Shown: positions 1 through 9,047, counted from the stretch's first letter. The stretch is 34,331 bases of DNA from an uncultured Clostridium sp. (GCA_900548455.1 URKQ01000037.1:1-34331), one strand, 5' to 3'. Translations and numbers: made by a program. Notes: a model not told the origin generated them from the sequence alone.

Positions 1-74
1 AGTTTTTTATAATTTCAATAATATTACCATACTTAGCAAAGAAGGTATCCCCTAAAAGTTCTTTGCTAAAGAAT

Positions 75-1184
75 CTAGCTTATGGCTTCAATTTTCCCTT
101 CAATTCCTCTATCTCCAAATCCTCCTGGTACTAATATTCCGTTTACACCTGAAAATATATTCTTTGAACTTTCCTCTGTTACATCTTCTGCATTAACCCA
201 TTTAATTTCAACTTCGCAATCATTAGCATATCCACCATGACTTAAAGCCTCAACTACAGATATATAAGCATCATGTAGTTCTACATATTTACCAACCAAT
301 GCAATTTTAACTTTTTTCTTTAAACTTAAAATACTATTAACCATCTCTTCCCATTGGCCATTATTTATATCTTTACAATTCAAATTTAACTTTTCAACAA
401 CTAATTTATCTAAGTTTTCTTTATGTAACATTAATGGTACTGCATATAGATGCTTAGCATCTAAGTTTTGAATCACATTCTTAGCTTCAAGATTACAAAA
501 TAGTCCAATCTTAGCTCTTAATTCTTCAGATAATTCTTTTTCAGATCTGCAAACGATAATATCTGGTTGTATTCCAATGCTTCTTAACTCCTTTACGGAA
601 TGTTGGGTAGGTTTAGTTTTTAACTCTCCTGCTTTTCCAAGATATGGCACCAAAGTAACATGAATAAAACATACATTTTCTCTGCCAACCTCATATTGAA
701 TTTGTCTAATAGCTTCTAAAAATGGCTGTGATTCTATATCTCCTACAGTACCCCCAATTTCTGTTATTACTACATCAACATCTTGTTCCTTAGTGACTCT
801 ACAAATTCGTTCCTTTATTTCATTTGTTATATGAGGAATAACTTGAACTGTCCCTCCTAAGTACTCGCCCCTTCTTTCCTTGGAGATTACAGACCAATAT
901 ACTTTTCCTGTTGTAACATTGCTACTTTTACTTAAATTTTCATCAATAAATCTTTCATAATGTCCAAGGTCTAAGTCCGTTTCAGCTCCATCATCAGTGA
1001 CAAATACTTCTCCATGTTGATAAGGGCTCATAGTTCCTGGATCCACATTTAGATATGGATCAAACTTTTGTATTGTAACTTTTAACCCTCTATTTTTAAG
1101 TAGTCTTCCCAATGATGCAGCAGTAATACCTTTACCTAATGATGACACTACTCCTCCTGTTACAAAAACATATTTACAACTCAT
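75..1184 (-). pseudogene. pyrG: CTP synthase, truncated in the glutaminase domain
   Basis: CTP synthase makes CTP from UTP, ATP and glutamine in the cytoplasm. The 369 residues start like an intact PyrG: the GGVVSSLGKG nucleotide loop lies near residues 10-19, DDGAETDLDLGHYERF near 64-79 and EIGGTVGDIES near 142. The start of the glutaminase domain is present (PGGFGDRG, about 353-360), but the protein ends at EGKIEAIS. Family members run to about 535 residues, with a GICLGMQ nucleophile motif and a later His-Glu pair; all of these are missing. The sequence does not resume in another frame in the 74 bases left, so this looks like a junction (insertion, rearrangement or assembly join) rather than a point frameshift. 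The start is well placed, with AGGAGT six bases before the ATG. Ammonia-dependent activity of the synthetase part is conceivable; a pseudogene is more likely. Confidence 0.85.
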
Positions 1185-1217
1185 ATTATCACTCCTAATT
1201 TTTTTTACAAATAACCC

Positions 1218-1246
1218 TTGACATTATTAAATTCACTTTGTATAAT
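1218..1246 (+). promoter_or_regulatory. Perfect consensus vegetative promoter
   Basis: TTGACA at 1218-1223 and TATAAT at 1241-1246 are separated by exactly 17 bases. Both hexamers match the SigA consensus perfectly. It points away from pyrG, and no convincing coding sequence follows it. I did not find an equally good promoter for pyrG itself on the other strand. Confidence 0.7.
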
Positions 1247-1252
1247 AGTAAT

Positions 1253-1361
1253 TACCCTATAAAATATGATGGGTTATTGTTGTCTTTTAATCATAGAGTC
1301 AATAATATCACATATTTTTAATAATATCTAGTCCTTTTTAGATATTTTATTTTTGTTTTTT
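1253..1361 (+). ncRNA. Candidate small RNA upstream of pyrG
   Basis: A transcript from the consensus promoter at 1218-1246 would start near 1253 and meet an intrinsic terminator about 100 bases later. The terminator has an 8-bp stem, AATATCTA (1323-1330) with TAGATATT (1339-1346), an 8-base loop, and then a T-rich run to 1361. The 5' part can fold by pairing ATTACCC near 1252-1257 with GGGTTAT near 1271-1277. A 21-codon frame starting at 1266 has no ribosome site and ends inside the terminator, so a noncoding RNA is preferred. The family is not recognised. Confidence 0.45.
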
Positions 1362-1386
1362 GAAATAGTGGTTAATTTATATATCT

Positions 1387-1428
1387 AAAAAGAGTTATCG
1401 CACCAAAAATAGTACGATAACTCTTTTT
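1387..1428 (-). terminator. Bidirectional terminator after oppA
   Basis: The stem AAGAGTTATCG / CGATAACTCTT spans about 1388-1400 and 1414-1426 with a 13-base loop. T-runs follow on both strands. It lies just past the oppA stop and would end the opp operon. Confidence 0.8.
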
Positions 1429-1436
1429 TATTTTAA

Positions 1437-3113
1437 TTACTCTACATATGCATTCATGAAAAGTGTATTTCCTAAAGGAGATTTAGCTACACCTTTAACC
1501 TTTGGATTTATACACAAAATATTATTTGTGTAATAGAAAGGTATTATAGGCATATCTTCCATTAATATTTTTTCAGCATCATGAAGAGTTTGTGTTCTTT
1601 TAGCATCGTCAAGTTCCTTTTTAGCTGAATTAATTAATTCATCATATTTAGGGTTTGAATATCCGGAGTTATTTTGAGGATTTCCAGTTACCCACATATC
1701 TAGGAATGTCATAGGATCATTATAATCACCTGACCAACCATGTCTCGCTATTGAAAATTGGAAATTTGTTCTTGTATCTTGGAATACAGCCCATTCCTCA
1801 TTCTTAAGTTCTACATTTATTCCAAGGTTCTTTTTCCACATATCTTGTACTGCCTGTGCAATATTTTGATGTCCAGCACTGTTATTAAAAGTAACTGTTA
1901 TAGTAGGCATACCTTCACCATTAGGATATCCAGCTTCTTCCAATAACTTTTTAGCCTTTTCCACATCACTTGTAGGTTTCAAATATTCAGTACAGAATTC
2001 TTTTCCAGCAGAGTCAAGAATTCCTGGTGGTACATAACTTAAAGCAGGTATTTGTCCACCTTGGCTAACTTTATCAACCATTAATTGTCTATCAATGGCA
2101 AGTGATAGCGCTTGTCTTACCTTAGGATTTGCTAAAACTTTAGCAGCTTCTGGGTCTACATCTTTAGCCTTATCAGATAAATTTATGCAATAGAAGTAAG
2201 TTCCAAAGTTAGGGAAAGATGTAGCAGTTTTATCAGCTAATAATTTTGGAACTTCAGATTGTGGTGGTGCTTCAATAATATCTATCTCTTCACTCTTAAA
2301 AGCATTTAGATAAGTAATTTGATCATCTATTAATTTCATTTCAAGAGTTTCAAGTTTAACCTTGTCTTTGTTCCAATAATTTTCATTTTTAACAAACGTT
2401 ATACTTTCCTTTTCTTTCCATTCTGACATTTTGAATGGTCCGTTAGAAATATAAGTGTCAGGACTTAATGCCCATCTATCTTTTGCAGATTCAACTACAT
2501 CTTTTCTTACTGGAAAATACACTGGGAATGCTGTCAAGCTTAAGAAGTATTTCGTTGGTGCTTCTAATGTAACTTCTATTGTATAATCATCTATAACCTT
2601 TATACCAACTTCATCCTCACCTACTTCACCGCTGTTAAATGCTTTACCATTTTTAATATAGTACAATTGATAAGCATATTCTGCGGCAGTACCCTTATTT
2701 AGCCCTCTTTTCCATGCGTATTCAAAATCTCCAGCAACTACAGGTTTACCATCTGACCACTTAGCATCTTTCCTTAAATGGAAAGTATAAGTTAATTGAT
2801 CGTCAGAAATTTCATACTTTTCTGCAACGCCTGGAATAACTTTAGAATCTCCATCTTCCCTCATAAGTCCTTCAAACGCATTATTAAGTACAATTGCTCC
2901 ATCTACTGCTGAATTAAGTTGAGGGTCTATAGTCTTGGGGTCTGCTCCTAAATTATAAACTATCTTTTGCTCTACCTTCTCTTTTGCTGGTTCTTCTTGT
3001 TTTACTGAAGGATCTTTGGCTTCTTCTTTAGAATTTTCCTTTGAGCAGCCTAAGAAAATACTTCCTGCAAATAAAACCGTCATCATCGCTGCTAGGAACC
3101 TAGCTTTTTTCAT
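1437..3113 (-). CDS. oppA: Oligopeptide-binding lipoprotein OppA
   Basis: This is the extracellular substrate-binding subunit of the peptide ABC importer encoded directly upstream. The 558-residue precursor starts with a Lys-rich n-region, a hydrophobic stretch and a lipobox ending FLGC, with Cys23 as the lipidation site. A charged linker rich in Lys and Glu follows, then a family-5 solute-binding domain (LGADPKTIDPQLN near the mature start, PVVAGDFEYAWKR, GDYNDPMTFLDMW). Length is typical. AGGAGGGAATTCT precedes the ATG. It is the last gene of oppBCDFA, about 50 bases after oppF, and is followed by a terminator. Peptide import is the likely role; the exact peptides cannot be read from the sequence. 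Confidence 0.95.
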   Translation of the reverse strand: MKKARFLAAMMTVLFAGSIFLGCSKENSKEEAKDPSVKQEEPAKEKVEQKIVYNLGADPKTIDPQLNSAVDGAIVLNNAFEGLMREDGDSKVIPGVAEKYEISDDQLTYTFHLRKDAKWSDGKPVVAGDFEYAWKRGLNKGTAAEYAYQLYYIKNGKAFNSGEVGEDEVGIKVIDDYTIEVTLEAPTKYFLSLTAFPVYFPVRKDVVESAKDRWALSPDTYISNGPFKMSEWKEKESITFVKNENYWNKDKVKLETLEMKLIDDQITYLNAFKSEEIDIIEAPPQSEVPKLLADKTATSFPNFGTYFYCINLSDKAKDVDPEAAKVLANPKVRQALSLAIDRQLMVDKVSQGGQIPALSYVPPGILDSAGKEFCTEYLKPTSDVEKAKKLLEEAGYPNGEGMPTITVTFNNSAGHQNIAQAVQDMWKKNLGINVELKNEEWAVFQDTRTNFQFSIARHGWSGDYNDPMTFLDMWVTGNPQNNSGYSNPKYDELINSAKKELDDAKRTQTLHDAEKILMEDMPIIPFYYTNNILCINPKVKGVAKSPLGNTLFMNAYVE

Positions 3114-3163
3114 AGAATTCCCTCCTTTTAAATGATAATCTATATAAATATATAAAAATATAT

Positions 3164-4141
3164 TTATTTATATAAATGACAAGCCACACAATGTCCAGGT
3201 GAAACCTCTTTTAAAACAGGCTCTTCTTCACTACATTGTTTCATAGCAAATCTACATCTAGATTTAAATCTACATCCAGGTGGCGGATCTATTGGAGATG
3301 GAATTTCTCCCTCTAAAATTATTCTTTTTTTAGACTTAGCCTCGTCTGGATCAGGTATTGGAATTGCAGAAAGTAGAGCACTGGTGTAAGGATGTATTGG
3401 ATTTTTATATACTTCATTACTTTCAGCAATTTCTACAAGCTTTCCAAGATACATAATTCCAACCCTATTAGATATATGCTTAACCATGGATAAATCATGA
3501 GCAATAAACAAATAAGTTAATTTAAAATCTTTCTGCAAATCTTCTATCATATTTATAATCTGTGCTTGAATAGAAACATCTAGGGCAGAAATAGGTTCAT
3601 CACAAACTATAAATTCTGGATTAACTGCTAAAGATCTTGCAATACCAATTCTTTGTCTTTGTCCCCCTGAAAATTCATGAGGATATCTATTTATGTGATT
3701 TTTATCTAATCCTACTCTATCTAAATAATACTTAATTTTTTCTTCTCTTTCCTTACCAGTACATATTTTATATATATCTAAAGGTTCACCAATAATATCC
3801 CCTACTGTTAACCTTGGATTTAATGATGCGTAAGGATCTTGGAAAATCATTTGAATTTTTTTTCTATACGGAAGCATTTCCTTAGAACTTAAATGACTTA
3901 TATCTTCACCGTTATATAAAATTTGTCCTTTTGTAGGCTTATATAATTTTAACAACGTCCTTCCAAATGTTGTTTTTCCACAACCTGACTCTCCAACTAA
4001 ACCTAAGGTTTCACCTTTTTTTATATAAAGAGAAACATCGTCTACAGCCTTTAAATAAGTTTTAGGTTTAAATAAAGCTTTCTTGGCATCAAAATATTTA
4101 CATAGTCCATTTACTTCTACTAAATTTTCTGCACTACTCAT
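3164..4141 (-). CDS. oppF: Oligopeptide ABC transporter ATPase OppF
   Basis: This is the second nucleotide-binding subunit of the peptide importer, on the inner face of the membrane. The 325 residues carry Walker A GESGCGKTT, the FSGGQRQR signature, Walker B with catalytic Glu (FIVCDEP) and the IAHD switch histidine. The C-terminal oligopeptide-transporter extension has the Cys-rich PGCRFKSRCRFAMKQC segment typical of OppD/OppF. Its start overlaps the end of oppD by 8 bases, which suggests translational coupling. AGGAGG precedes the ATG. Confidence 0.95.
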   Translation of the reverse strand: MSSAENLVEVNGLCKYFDAKKALFKPKTYLKAVDDVSLYIKKGETLGLVGESGCGKTTFGRTLLKLYKPTKGQILYNGEDISHLSSKEMLPYRKKIQMIFQDPYASLNPRLTVGDIIGEPLDIYKICTGKEREEKIKYYLDRVGLDKNHINRYPHEFSGGQRQRIGIARSLAVNPEFIVCDEPISALDVSIQAQIINMIEDLQKDFKLTYLFIAHDLSMVKHISNRVGIMYLGKLVEIAESNEVYKNPIHPYTSALLSAIPIPDPDEAKSKKRIILEGEIPSPIDPPPGCRFKSRCRFAMKQCSEEEPVLKEVSPGHCVACHLYK

Positions 4142-5150
4142 TTTTATCCCTCCTTAATTTTGGAGTTTCAACCTTAGGTGATCTACTATCATTTAACCAA
4201 CAAGCGGCTTCATGTCCTTTTGATATTTCCAATAAAGGTGGTCTATTATTCTCGCATACCTTCATAGCATGAGAACATCTTGCATAAAAAGGACATCCCT
4301 TTGGTGGTTTAAATAAGTCTGGCGGTTGACCATCAATTGGTTTAAGTCTCTCTTTAATTAATGTGTTAGGATTTGGAACACTCTCCATTAATCCCCATGT
4401 ATATGGATGTCTTGATTCGTAGAATATTTCTCTAGCATCACCTTTTTCTACTACAATTCCACCATACATAACATTAATTCTATCGCATATATCAGCAACA
4501 ACACCTAAGTCATGAGTAATTAATATAATCGAAGTATTTAGTTTTTCCTTAATATCTTTCATTATCTCTAATATCTGAGCTTGTATTGTTACATCTAGAG
4601 CTGTAGTAGGTTCATCTGCAATTAATAGTTTAGGATTACAACTTAATGCCATGGCTATCATAACCCTTTGCCTCATTCCCCCTGAGAATTCGTGAGGATA
4701 CTGTTTCATTCTATCTTTAGGACTAGGAATTCCTACTAATTCCAAAAGCTCAATAGATTTTTTATAAGCTTCGTCTTTACTCATTTTTTTGTGAATTCGT
4801 AACGGTTCCATTAGTTGATTTCCAATGGTCATTAAAGGATTTAAAGAGGTCATAGGATCTTGAAAAATCATAGAGATGTCATTTCCTCTTATTTTGCACA
4901 TTTCATCCTCGCTTAAAGAAACAATATCTTTCCCTTCAAACCTAACATTTCCTTCTTTAACCTTTCCATTATCATCAAGTAGTTTCATGATAGACATCAT
5001 AGTTACGCTTTTACCACATCCAGATTCTCCAACTATCCCAAGAACCTGTCCATACTCTAAATCAAAGGATACTCCTCCAACCGCTTGAACCTCTCCAAAT
5101 TGAGTGAAAAAAGACGTTTTAAGATTCTTAATTTCTAATAATTTATTCAT
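4134..5150 (-). CDS. oppD: Oligopeptide ABC transporter ATPase OppD
   Basis: This is the first nucleotide-binding subunit of the peptide importer. The 338 residues include Walker A GESGCGKS, the variant signature FSGGMRQRV usual for OppD/DppD, Walker B LLIADEP, and a ITHD switch. The C-terminal extension contains CPFYARCSHAMKVC, a cysteine cluster conserved in this ATPase pair. It sits 11 bases after oppC and overlaps oppF by 8 bases. GGGGTGAAAGG lies close to the ATG. Confidence 0.95.
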   Translation of the reverse strand: MNKLLEIKNLKTSFFTQFGEVQAVGGVSFDLEYGQVLGIVGESGCGKSVTMMSIMKLLDDNGKVKEGNVRFEGKDIVSLSEDEMCKIRGNDISMIFQDPMTSLNPLMTIGNQLMEPLRIHKKMSKDEAYKKSIELLELVGIPSPKDRMKQYPHEFSGGMRQRVMIAMALSCNPKLLIADEPTTALDVTIQAQILEIMKDIKEKLNTSIILITHDLGVVADICDRINVMYGGIVVEKGDAREIFYESRHPYTWGLMESVPNPNTLIKERLKPIDGQPPDLFKPPKGCPFYARCSHAMKVCENNRPPLLEISKGHEAACWLNDSRSPKVETPKLRRDKNE

Positions 5151-5161
5151 CCTTTCACCCC

Positions 5162-6109
5162 CTACTTCTTTATCTTAGGATCTAATGCATCTCTAAGTCC
5201 ATCACCTAACATATTAAATGAGAAAATAGTAATGCATATTGCTAAAATAGGAAAGAAAAGTTGATAAGGATATAATGTCAACTTATCTAGCGCTTCATTA
5301 GCCAAAGTACCCCATGATGCTAATGGTGGTGTAAGTCCAAGCCCTATAAAACTTAAAAATGCTTCAGTAAATATAGCTGTAGGAATTTGTAATGTTAGTG
5401 TTACTATAATAGGTCCTATACAGTTAGGTATAAGATGTTTAAATAAAATCCTATTTCCTCTAGCGCCTAGTGTCTTCGCCGCCAATACAAATTCTTGTTG
5501 TTTCAACTGAAGAATCTCAGCTCTAACTATTCTTGCCATTCCTATCCAATATGAAATAGCTAAAGCAACGATAATATTAAACAGTCCACCTTTTCCAAAT
5601 AAAACCATAAGCAATATTACATAAATAGTCATAGGTATGGAAGCAATAATATCTACAATTCTCATCAAAAGATTATCAACCCATCCTCCAACTAATCCAG
5701 CAACTCCTCCATATATAATTCCTATAACAAGATTTAAAAAGGAGGCTACAAATGCAATAATTAAAGAATATCTAGCCCCATACATTATTCTAACAAACAA
5801 ATCTCTACCTAAATGATCTGTACCAAACAAATACTCAGCACTTGGTCCTTGGTTAGTAGCATACAAATCATTAGTCTTGTAATCATGAGATGAAAAAATA
5901 GGAATTAGTATAGCAGAAAGTGTTATTAGAATTATAATTATCAATCCAATGATAGCTAATTTATTTTTTTTAAGTTTTCTCCAGGAGTCTTTCCAATATG
6001 ATACACTTGGTCTATTTATTACGTCCTTTTTTTTCACATCGTCTCCTACAAACACAAAATCCTCATCTTGTATACCTTCCTCATAAACGGTATTAGATAA
6101 TTCTTCCAA
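5162..6109 (-). CDS. oppC: Oligopeptide ABC transporter permease OppC
   Basis: This is one of the two membrane subunits of the peptide importer. A cytoplasmic N-terminal tail of about 50 residues precedes the first membrane helix (LAIIGLIIIILITLSAILIP). Further helices and the conserved cytoplasmic loop that contacts the ATPases (ILQLKQQEFVLAAKTLGARG, near 200) follow. Length of 315 residues is normal. The start is TTG, placed seven bases after AGGAGGTGAGG; no better ATG exists downstream. The gene lies 14 bases after oppB. Confidence 0.93.
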   Translation of the reverse strand: MEELSNTVYEEGIQDEDFVFVGDDVKKKDVINRPSVSYWKDSWRKLKKNKLAIIGLIIIILITLSAILIPIFSSHDYKTNDLYATNQGPSAEYLFGTDHLGRDLFVRIMYGARYSLIIAFVASFLNLVIGIIYGGVAGLVGGWVDNLLMRIVDIIASIPMTIYVILLMVLFGKGGLFNIIVALAISYWIGMARIVRAEILQLKQQEFVLAAKTLGARGNRILFKHLIPNCIGPIIVTLTLQIPTAIFTEAFLSFIGLGLTPPLASWGTLANEALDKLTLYPYQLFFPILAICITIFSFNMLGDGLRDALDPKIKK

Positions 6110-6123
6110 AATTCCTCACCTCC

Positions 6124-7053
6124 TTATACTTCAACATTTTCTAATTTAATTCTTGGGTCGATTATAACATACATAATATCTACAATAAGATTACATAAAA
6201 TTAAAAATGTACTATAGAATATTGTTACTCCTAAGATGGTGGTATAATCTCTGTTGGTAATAGTAGAAACAAATTCTCTTCCAAGTCCTGGTATTGCAAA
6301 TATTTTTTCAACTACAAAACTACCAGTTAAAATACCTGCAACTAGAGGTCCTAAATAAGTTACTACTGGGATTAAAGTATTTCTTAGAGCGTGTTTAAAC
6401 ATTATACGTCTTCCTCTAACACCTTTAGACCTAGCTGTTCTAATATAATCAGATTTTAATACTTCTAGAAGTTTTGATCTTGTCAATCTTGAAATAAAAG
6501 CAATTGAATATCCTGCTAAAGCAATAGCCGGTAATATATAACTACTCCAACTCTTTAGTCCAGTAATTTCAACCCAGCCTAATTTAACTCCAAAAACAAA
6601 CATTAGCAGAGTAGCTATTACAAAGCTGGGCAGTGTTACACCTAATGTGGCCAGCACCATACAAACCGTATCCGGCCATTTATTATACTTAAGTGCTGCT
6701 AAAATCCCTAATAAAACTCCAGCTACTAAAGAAATTACTATAGCAACTCCTCCAAGTTTTGCTGAAGATGGAAAAGAATATCCTATAATTTCTTGAACAG
6801 TTCTCCCCTTAAACTTCATACTAGGACCTAAATCGCCTTTAAGTAAATCCCTTAAGTATAAAAGATATTGCTTACCTACTGGTTTGTCTAAGTTATATTT
6901 TGCCTCTAAGCTTGCCTTAATTTCCGGAGGAAGTGGTTTCTCGCTATCAAATGGTCCTCCTGGCATTAATTTCAAAAGAAAGAATGTAGCCGTAATAACA
7001 ATGAAAATAGTAATCAAACTTATACCTATTCTTTTTAAAATATACTTAGCCAA
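6124..7053 (-). CDS. oppB: Oligopeptide ABC transporter permease OppB
   Basis: This is the first gene of the peptide importer operon and encodes the partner of OppC. I place the start at TTG (7053-7051), seven bases after GGAGGTG, giving 309 residues that begin L/M-AKYILKRIGIS, the usual N-terminus of the family. An upstream ATG at 7113 would add 20 residues that do not look like the family and bury the ribosome site inside the gene. The first helix, a large extracytoplasmic loop with PGGPF, and the ATPase-contact loop (LKSDYIRTARSKGVRGRRI) are visible. Both permease genes use TTG, perhaps limiting translation. Confidence 0.92.
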   Translation of the reverse strand: MAKYILKRIGISLITIFIVITATFFLLKLMPGGPFDSEKPLPPEIKASLEAKYNLDKPVGKQYLLYLRDLLKGDLGPSMKFKGRTVQEIIGYSFPSSAKLGGVAIVISLVAGVLLGILAALKYNKWPDTVCMVLATLGVTLPSFVIATLLMFVFGVKLGWVEITGLKSWSSYILPAIALAGYSIAFISRLTRSKLLEVLKSDYIRTARSKGVRGRRIMFKHALRNTLIPVVTYLGPLVAGILTGSFVVEKIFAIPGLGREFVSTITNRDYTTILGVTIFYSTFLILCNLIVDIMYVIIDPRIKLENVEV

Positions 7054-7187
7054 TTTTTCACCTCCAATTATTTTAATTAAATTCCCATGATAAAAAATAT
7101 ATAATTTTATCATTTTTGACTTATTGAAATTATAATTTAGCAGCTATATAATAATATATTTTTAATTCCTTTTTTATATTACAAAAA

Positions 7188-7224
7188 TTAATAAGTTCTC
7201 AAAATATATTTGAGAACTTATTAA
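7188..7224 (-). terminator. Terminator between the dehydrogenase gene and opp
   Basis: A perfect 14-bp inverted repeat, AATAAGTTCTCAAA (7190-7203) and its complement (7209-7222), has a 5-base loop. On the minus strand a T-rich stretch follows, so it ends the dehydrogenase transcript. It separates that gene from the opp operon. Confidence 0.85.
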
Positions 7225-7272
7225 TTAACAAAATTTATATTTAAACTATTTTTTAATTAAAACTTCCTAATT

Positions 7273-8139
7273 TTAATTAGTAACAAATTGGCCACCATTT
7301 ATATGAATAGTCTGTCCTGTTATAAATGATGAAGCTTCAGATGCTAAAAAAACATAACTTTCTGCTATTTCAACAGGTTGAGCAGCTCTTTTAAAAAGAG
7401 TTTTATTTCCAAAAGTTGATATTTTATCACCACTAAATGATGCTGGAATAAGTGGTGTCCATACAGGTCCTGGAGCTACTGCATTAACACGAATATTTTG
7501 TGGAGCTAAATTTTTTGCAAGACTTCTAGTTAATGAAACTAAGGCTCCTTTGGTACAAGAATAATCTATAAGTGTTTCATTTCCTTCATATGCAGTAACT
7601 GATGTAGTATAAATTATTGAATCACCAGAATTCATATGACTTATTACTAATTTAGATAGATAAAATGCTCCGAAAAAATTAATGTTAAAGGTCTTCATTA
7701 ACTGATCTTTAGAAATATCTTTTATATTTTTTGTTTCATATTGAACCGCTGCATTAGATACAAATATATTTATGGTTCCAAATTCCTCTACAGTTTTCTT
7801 TACCGCATCCTCACAAAACTTTTCATCACATATATCTCCAGAAATTAGAATACACTCTCCTCCAACTTCTTCTATAATTTTTTTCGTTTTTTGCGCATCA
7901 TTATCCTCATTGTAATATATTATTGAAACTTTGGCCCCTTCTTTAGCATAAAGTAGCGCAACGGCCCTACCAATACCACTATCTCCTCCTGTAATTAAAG
8001 CAACTTTCCCTTCTAACCTTTTTGAGGACTTATGATAATTTTCCACTTCATATACTGGCTTTGGATCCATAATATCTTCAATTCCTGGCATAGTATCTTG
8101 ATGTTGAGGTTTAAATCCAACAGGAAATTTATACTTCAT
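7273..8139 (-). CDS. Short-chain dehydrogenase/reductase with N-terminal extension
   Basis: This is an NAD(P)-dependent oxidoreductase of the classical SDR fold. The cofactor motif TGGDSGIG is at residues 50-57, SNAAVQ near 128, and the catalytic Ser180, Tyr193 and Lys197 are all present. The first 40 residues (GFKPQHQDTMPGIEDIMDPKP) are the extension typical of the YhxC/YhdF/GRD branch of bacterial SDRs, which are often linked to general stress. The C-terminus has the usual INGGQ. 288 residues is normal for this branch. GGAGGT lies six bases before the ATG. It is monocistronic, flanked by hairpins. The substrate cannot be predicted; glucose or other polyol oxidation has been suggested for relatives. 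Confidence 0.9.
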   Translation of the reverse strand: MKYKFPVGFKPQHQDTMPGIEDIMDPKPVYEVENYHKSSKRLEGKVALITGGDSGIGRAVALLYAKEGAKVSIIYYNEDNDAQKTKKIIEEVGGECILISGDICDEKFCEDAVKKTVEEFGTINIFVSNAAVQYETKNIKDISKDQLMKTFNINFFGAFYLSKLVISHMNSGDSIIYTTSVTAYEGNETLIDYSCTKGALVSLTRSLAKNLAPQNIRVNAVAPGPVWTPLIPASFSGDKISTFGNKTLFKRAAQPVEIAESYVFLASEASSFITGQTIHINGGQFVTN

Positions 8140-8196
8140 ATCCTACCTCCGTTTAATTTCTTTTAAATTTACATTTAGTTTGTACTAAAAATAAAA

Positions 8197-8248
8197 ATAG
8201 TATCCAATAAATAAAGCTCTTTTAAGAGCTTTATTTATTGGATACTAT
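8197..8248 (-). terminator. 25-bp perfect hairpin overlapping the end of a gene
   Basis: The arms 8197-8221 and 8224-8248 are perfectly complementary over 25 bp, with only two bases between them, and a T-rich tract follows on the minus strand. The right arm includes the stop codon and the last four codons of the 67-residue gene at 8235-8438. It is a strong intrinsic terminator. Confidence 0.85.
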
Positions 8249-8438
8249 AGCCAGTATTACTTATACACTTTTCAATTTCATCAATTGTAGCTGGAGCTTT
8301 ATAATGCACCTCAACAGATCCTCTTCCAATATCCACACATACCTTTTTTACTCCATCTACCTTGTCTAATGCATTATTTAATTTTGTTTTGCTTTCTGAA
8401 TTTACTAATCCAGATACATCATAATGAACAGATTCCAT
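8235..8438 (-). CDS. Heavy-metal-associated fold protein without CxxC
   Basis: The 67 residues follow the beta-alpha-beta-beta-alpha-beta layout of CopZ/HMA copper chaperones (DVSGLVNSESKTKLNNALDKVDGVKKVCVDI, then SVEVHYKAPATIDEIEKCISNTGY). The metal-binding loop, normally GMTCxxC after the first strand, reads SGLVNSES and has no cysteine. Only isolated cysteines near residues 34 and 58 remain. It is therefore unlikely to bind copper in the usual way. No metal ATPase lies beside it. GGAGG precedes the ATG. Function unknown. Confidence 0.75.
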   Translation of the reverse strand: MESVHYDVSGLVNSESKTKLNNALDKVDGVKKVCVDIGRGSVEVHYKAPATIDEIEKCISNTGYSIQ

Positions 8439-8537
8439 AGAAATCCTCCTAATAATTTTAATTATCCTAGATTAGTATGCACTATAAATATAAATTTAAT
8501 TCCACAACCTCATGTAATTATTTCCCAGTAAATAAAA

Positions 8538-9047
8538 TTAACCAAAAAATGCTATAACACTTTCACCAATAAAATATCCAGCCCCCATTAAGACTCCATT
8601 CCATATAAAAATTCCTAAAGCTGACCAAGCTGTATACTTTACAAAATTCATTTTTAAAATACCTGCGGGAATTGGGATTATTGTCCTTACCATTGGAATT
8701 AACCTACTTACAAAAACTCCTATATGCCCTTTTTCTTTTAAGTACCCCATTTTTTCATCTATAATCTGACCTTGTTTTGGAAACTTTTTATTAAACTTCT
8801 TTAAAATCACATTGCCACCAAATAAACTAATAGCATATAAAATACAACTCCCTATAACTCCACCAATAACTGATATAACTAAAGCTAAAACAAAGTTAAC
8901 CCCTGCATTATATGCCCAAACTCCTGCTAAAGGCATTATAATGCCTGCTGGAAATCCTGGAAGATTCATATTTTCCAAAAGTACAATTACAAATAAAAAT
9001 ATTAATCCATACTGAGACATATAACTTATAATAGAACTTGCATCCAT
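8538..9047 (-). CDS. DedA-family membrane protein
   Basis: This is an inner-membrane protein of 169 residues in the DedA/VTT superfamily, members of which flip or recycle lipid carriers and affect membrane homeostasis. The N-terminal ENMNLPGFPAG region with the conserved Glu, a re-entrant-like segment, the GGVIGSCILYAISLFGG helix, and the signature FVSRLIPMVRTIIPIPAG near residues 110-127 are all visible. It is shorter than many members (about 200 residues) but complete in motifs. AAGGAAGTGGGG precedes the ATG. The specific lipid substrate cannot be read from the sequence. Confidence 0.9.
   Translation of the reverse strand: MDASSIISYMSQYGLIFLFVIVLLENMNLPGFPAGIIMPLAGVWAYNAGVNFVLALVISVIGGVIGSCILYAISLFGGNVILKKFNKKFPKQGQIIDEKMGYLKEKGHIGVFVSRLIPMVRTIIPIPAGILKMNFVKYTAWSALGIFIWNGVLMGAGYFIGESVIAFFG

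Noticed and set aside
1..78. Open minus-strand frame of about 25 codons past the broken pyrG
   Set aside because: Too short to identify and cut by the window edge; it may be part of an inserted gene but I cannot name it.
1266..1331. 21-codon frame inside the small RNA candidate near pyrG
   Set aside because: No ribosome-binding site precedes it and the frame ends within the terminator stem.
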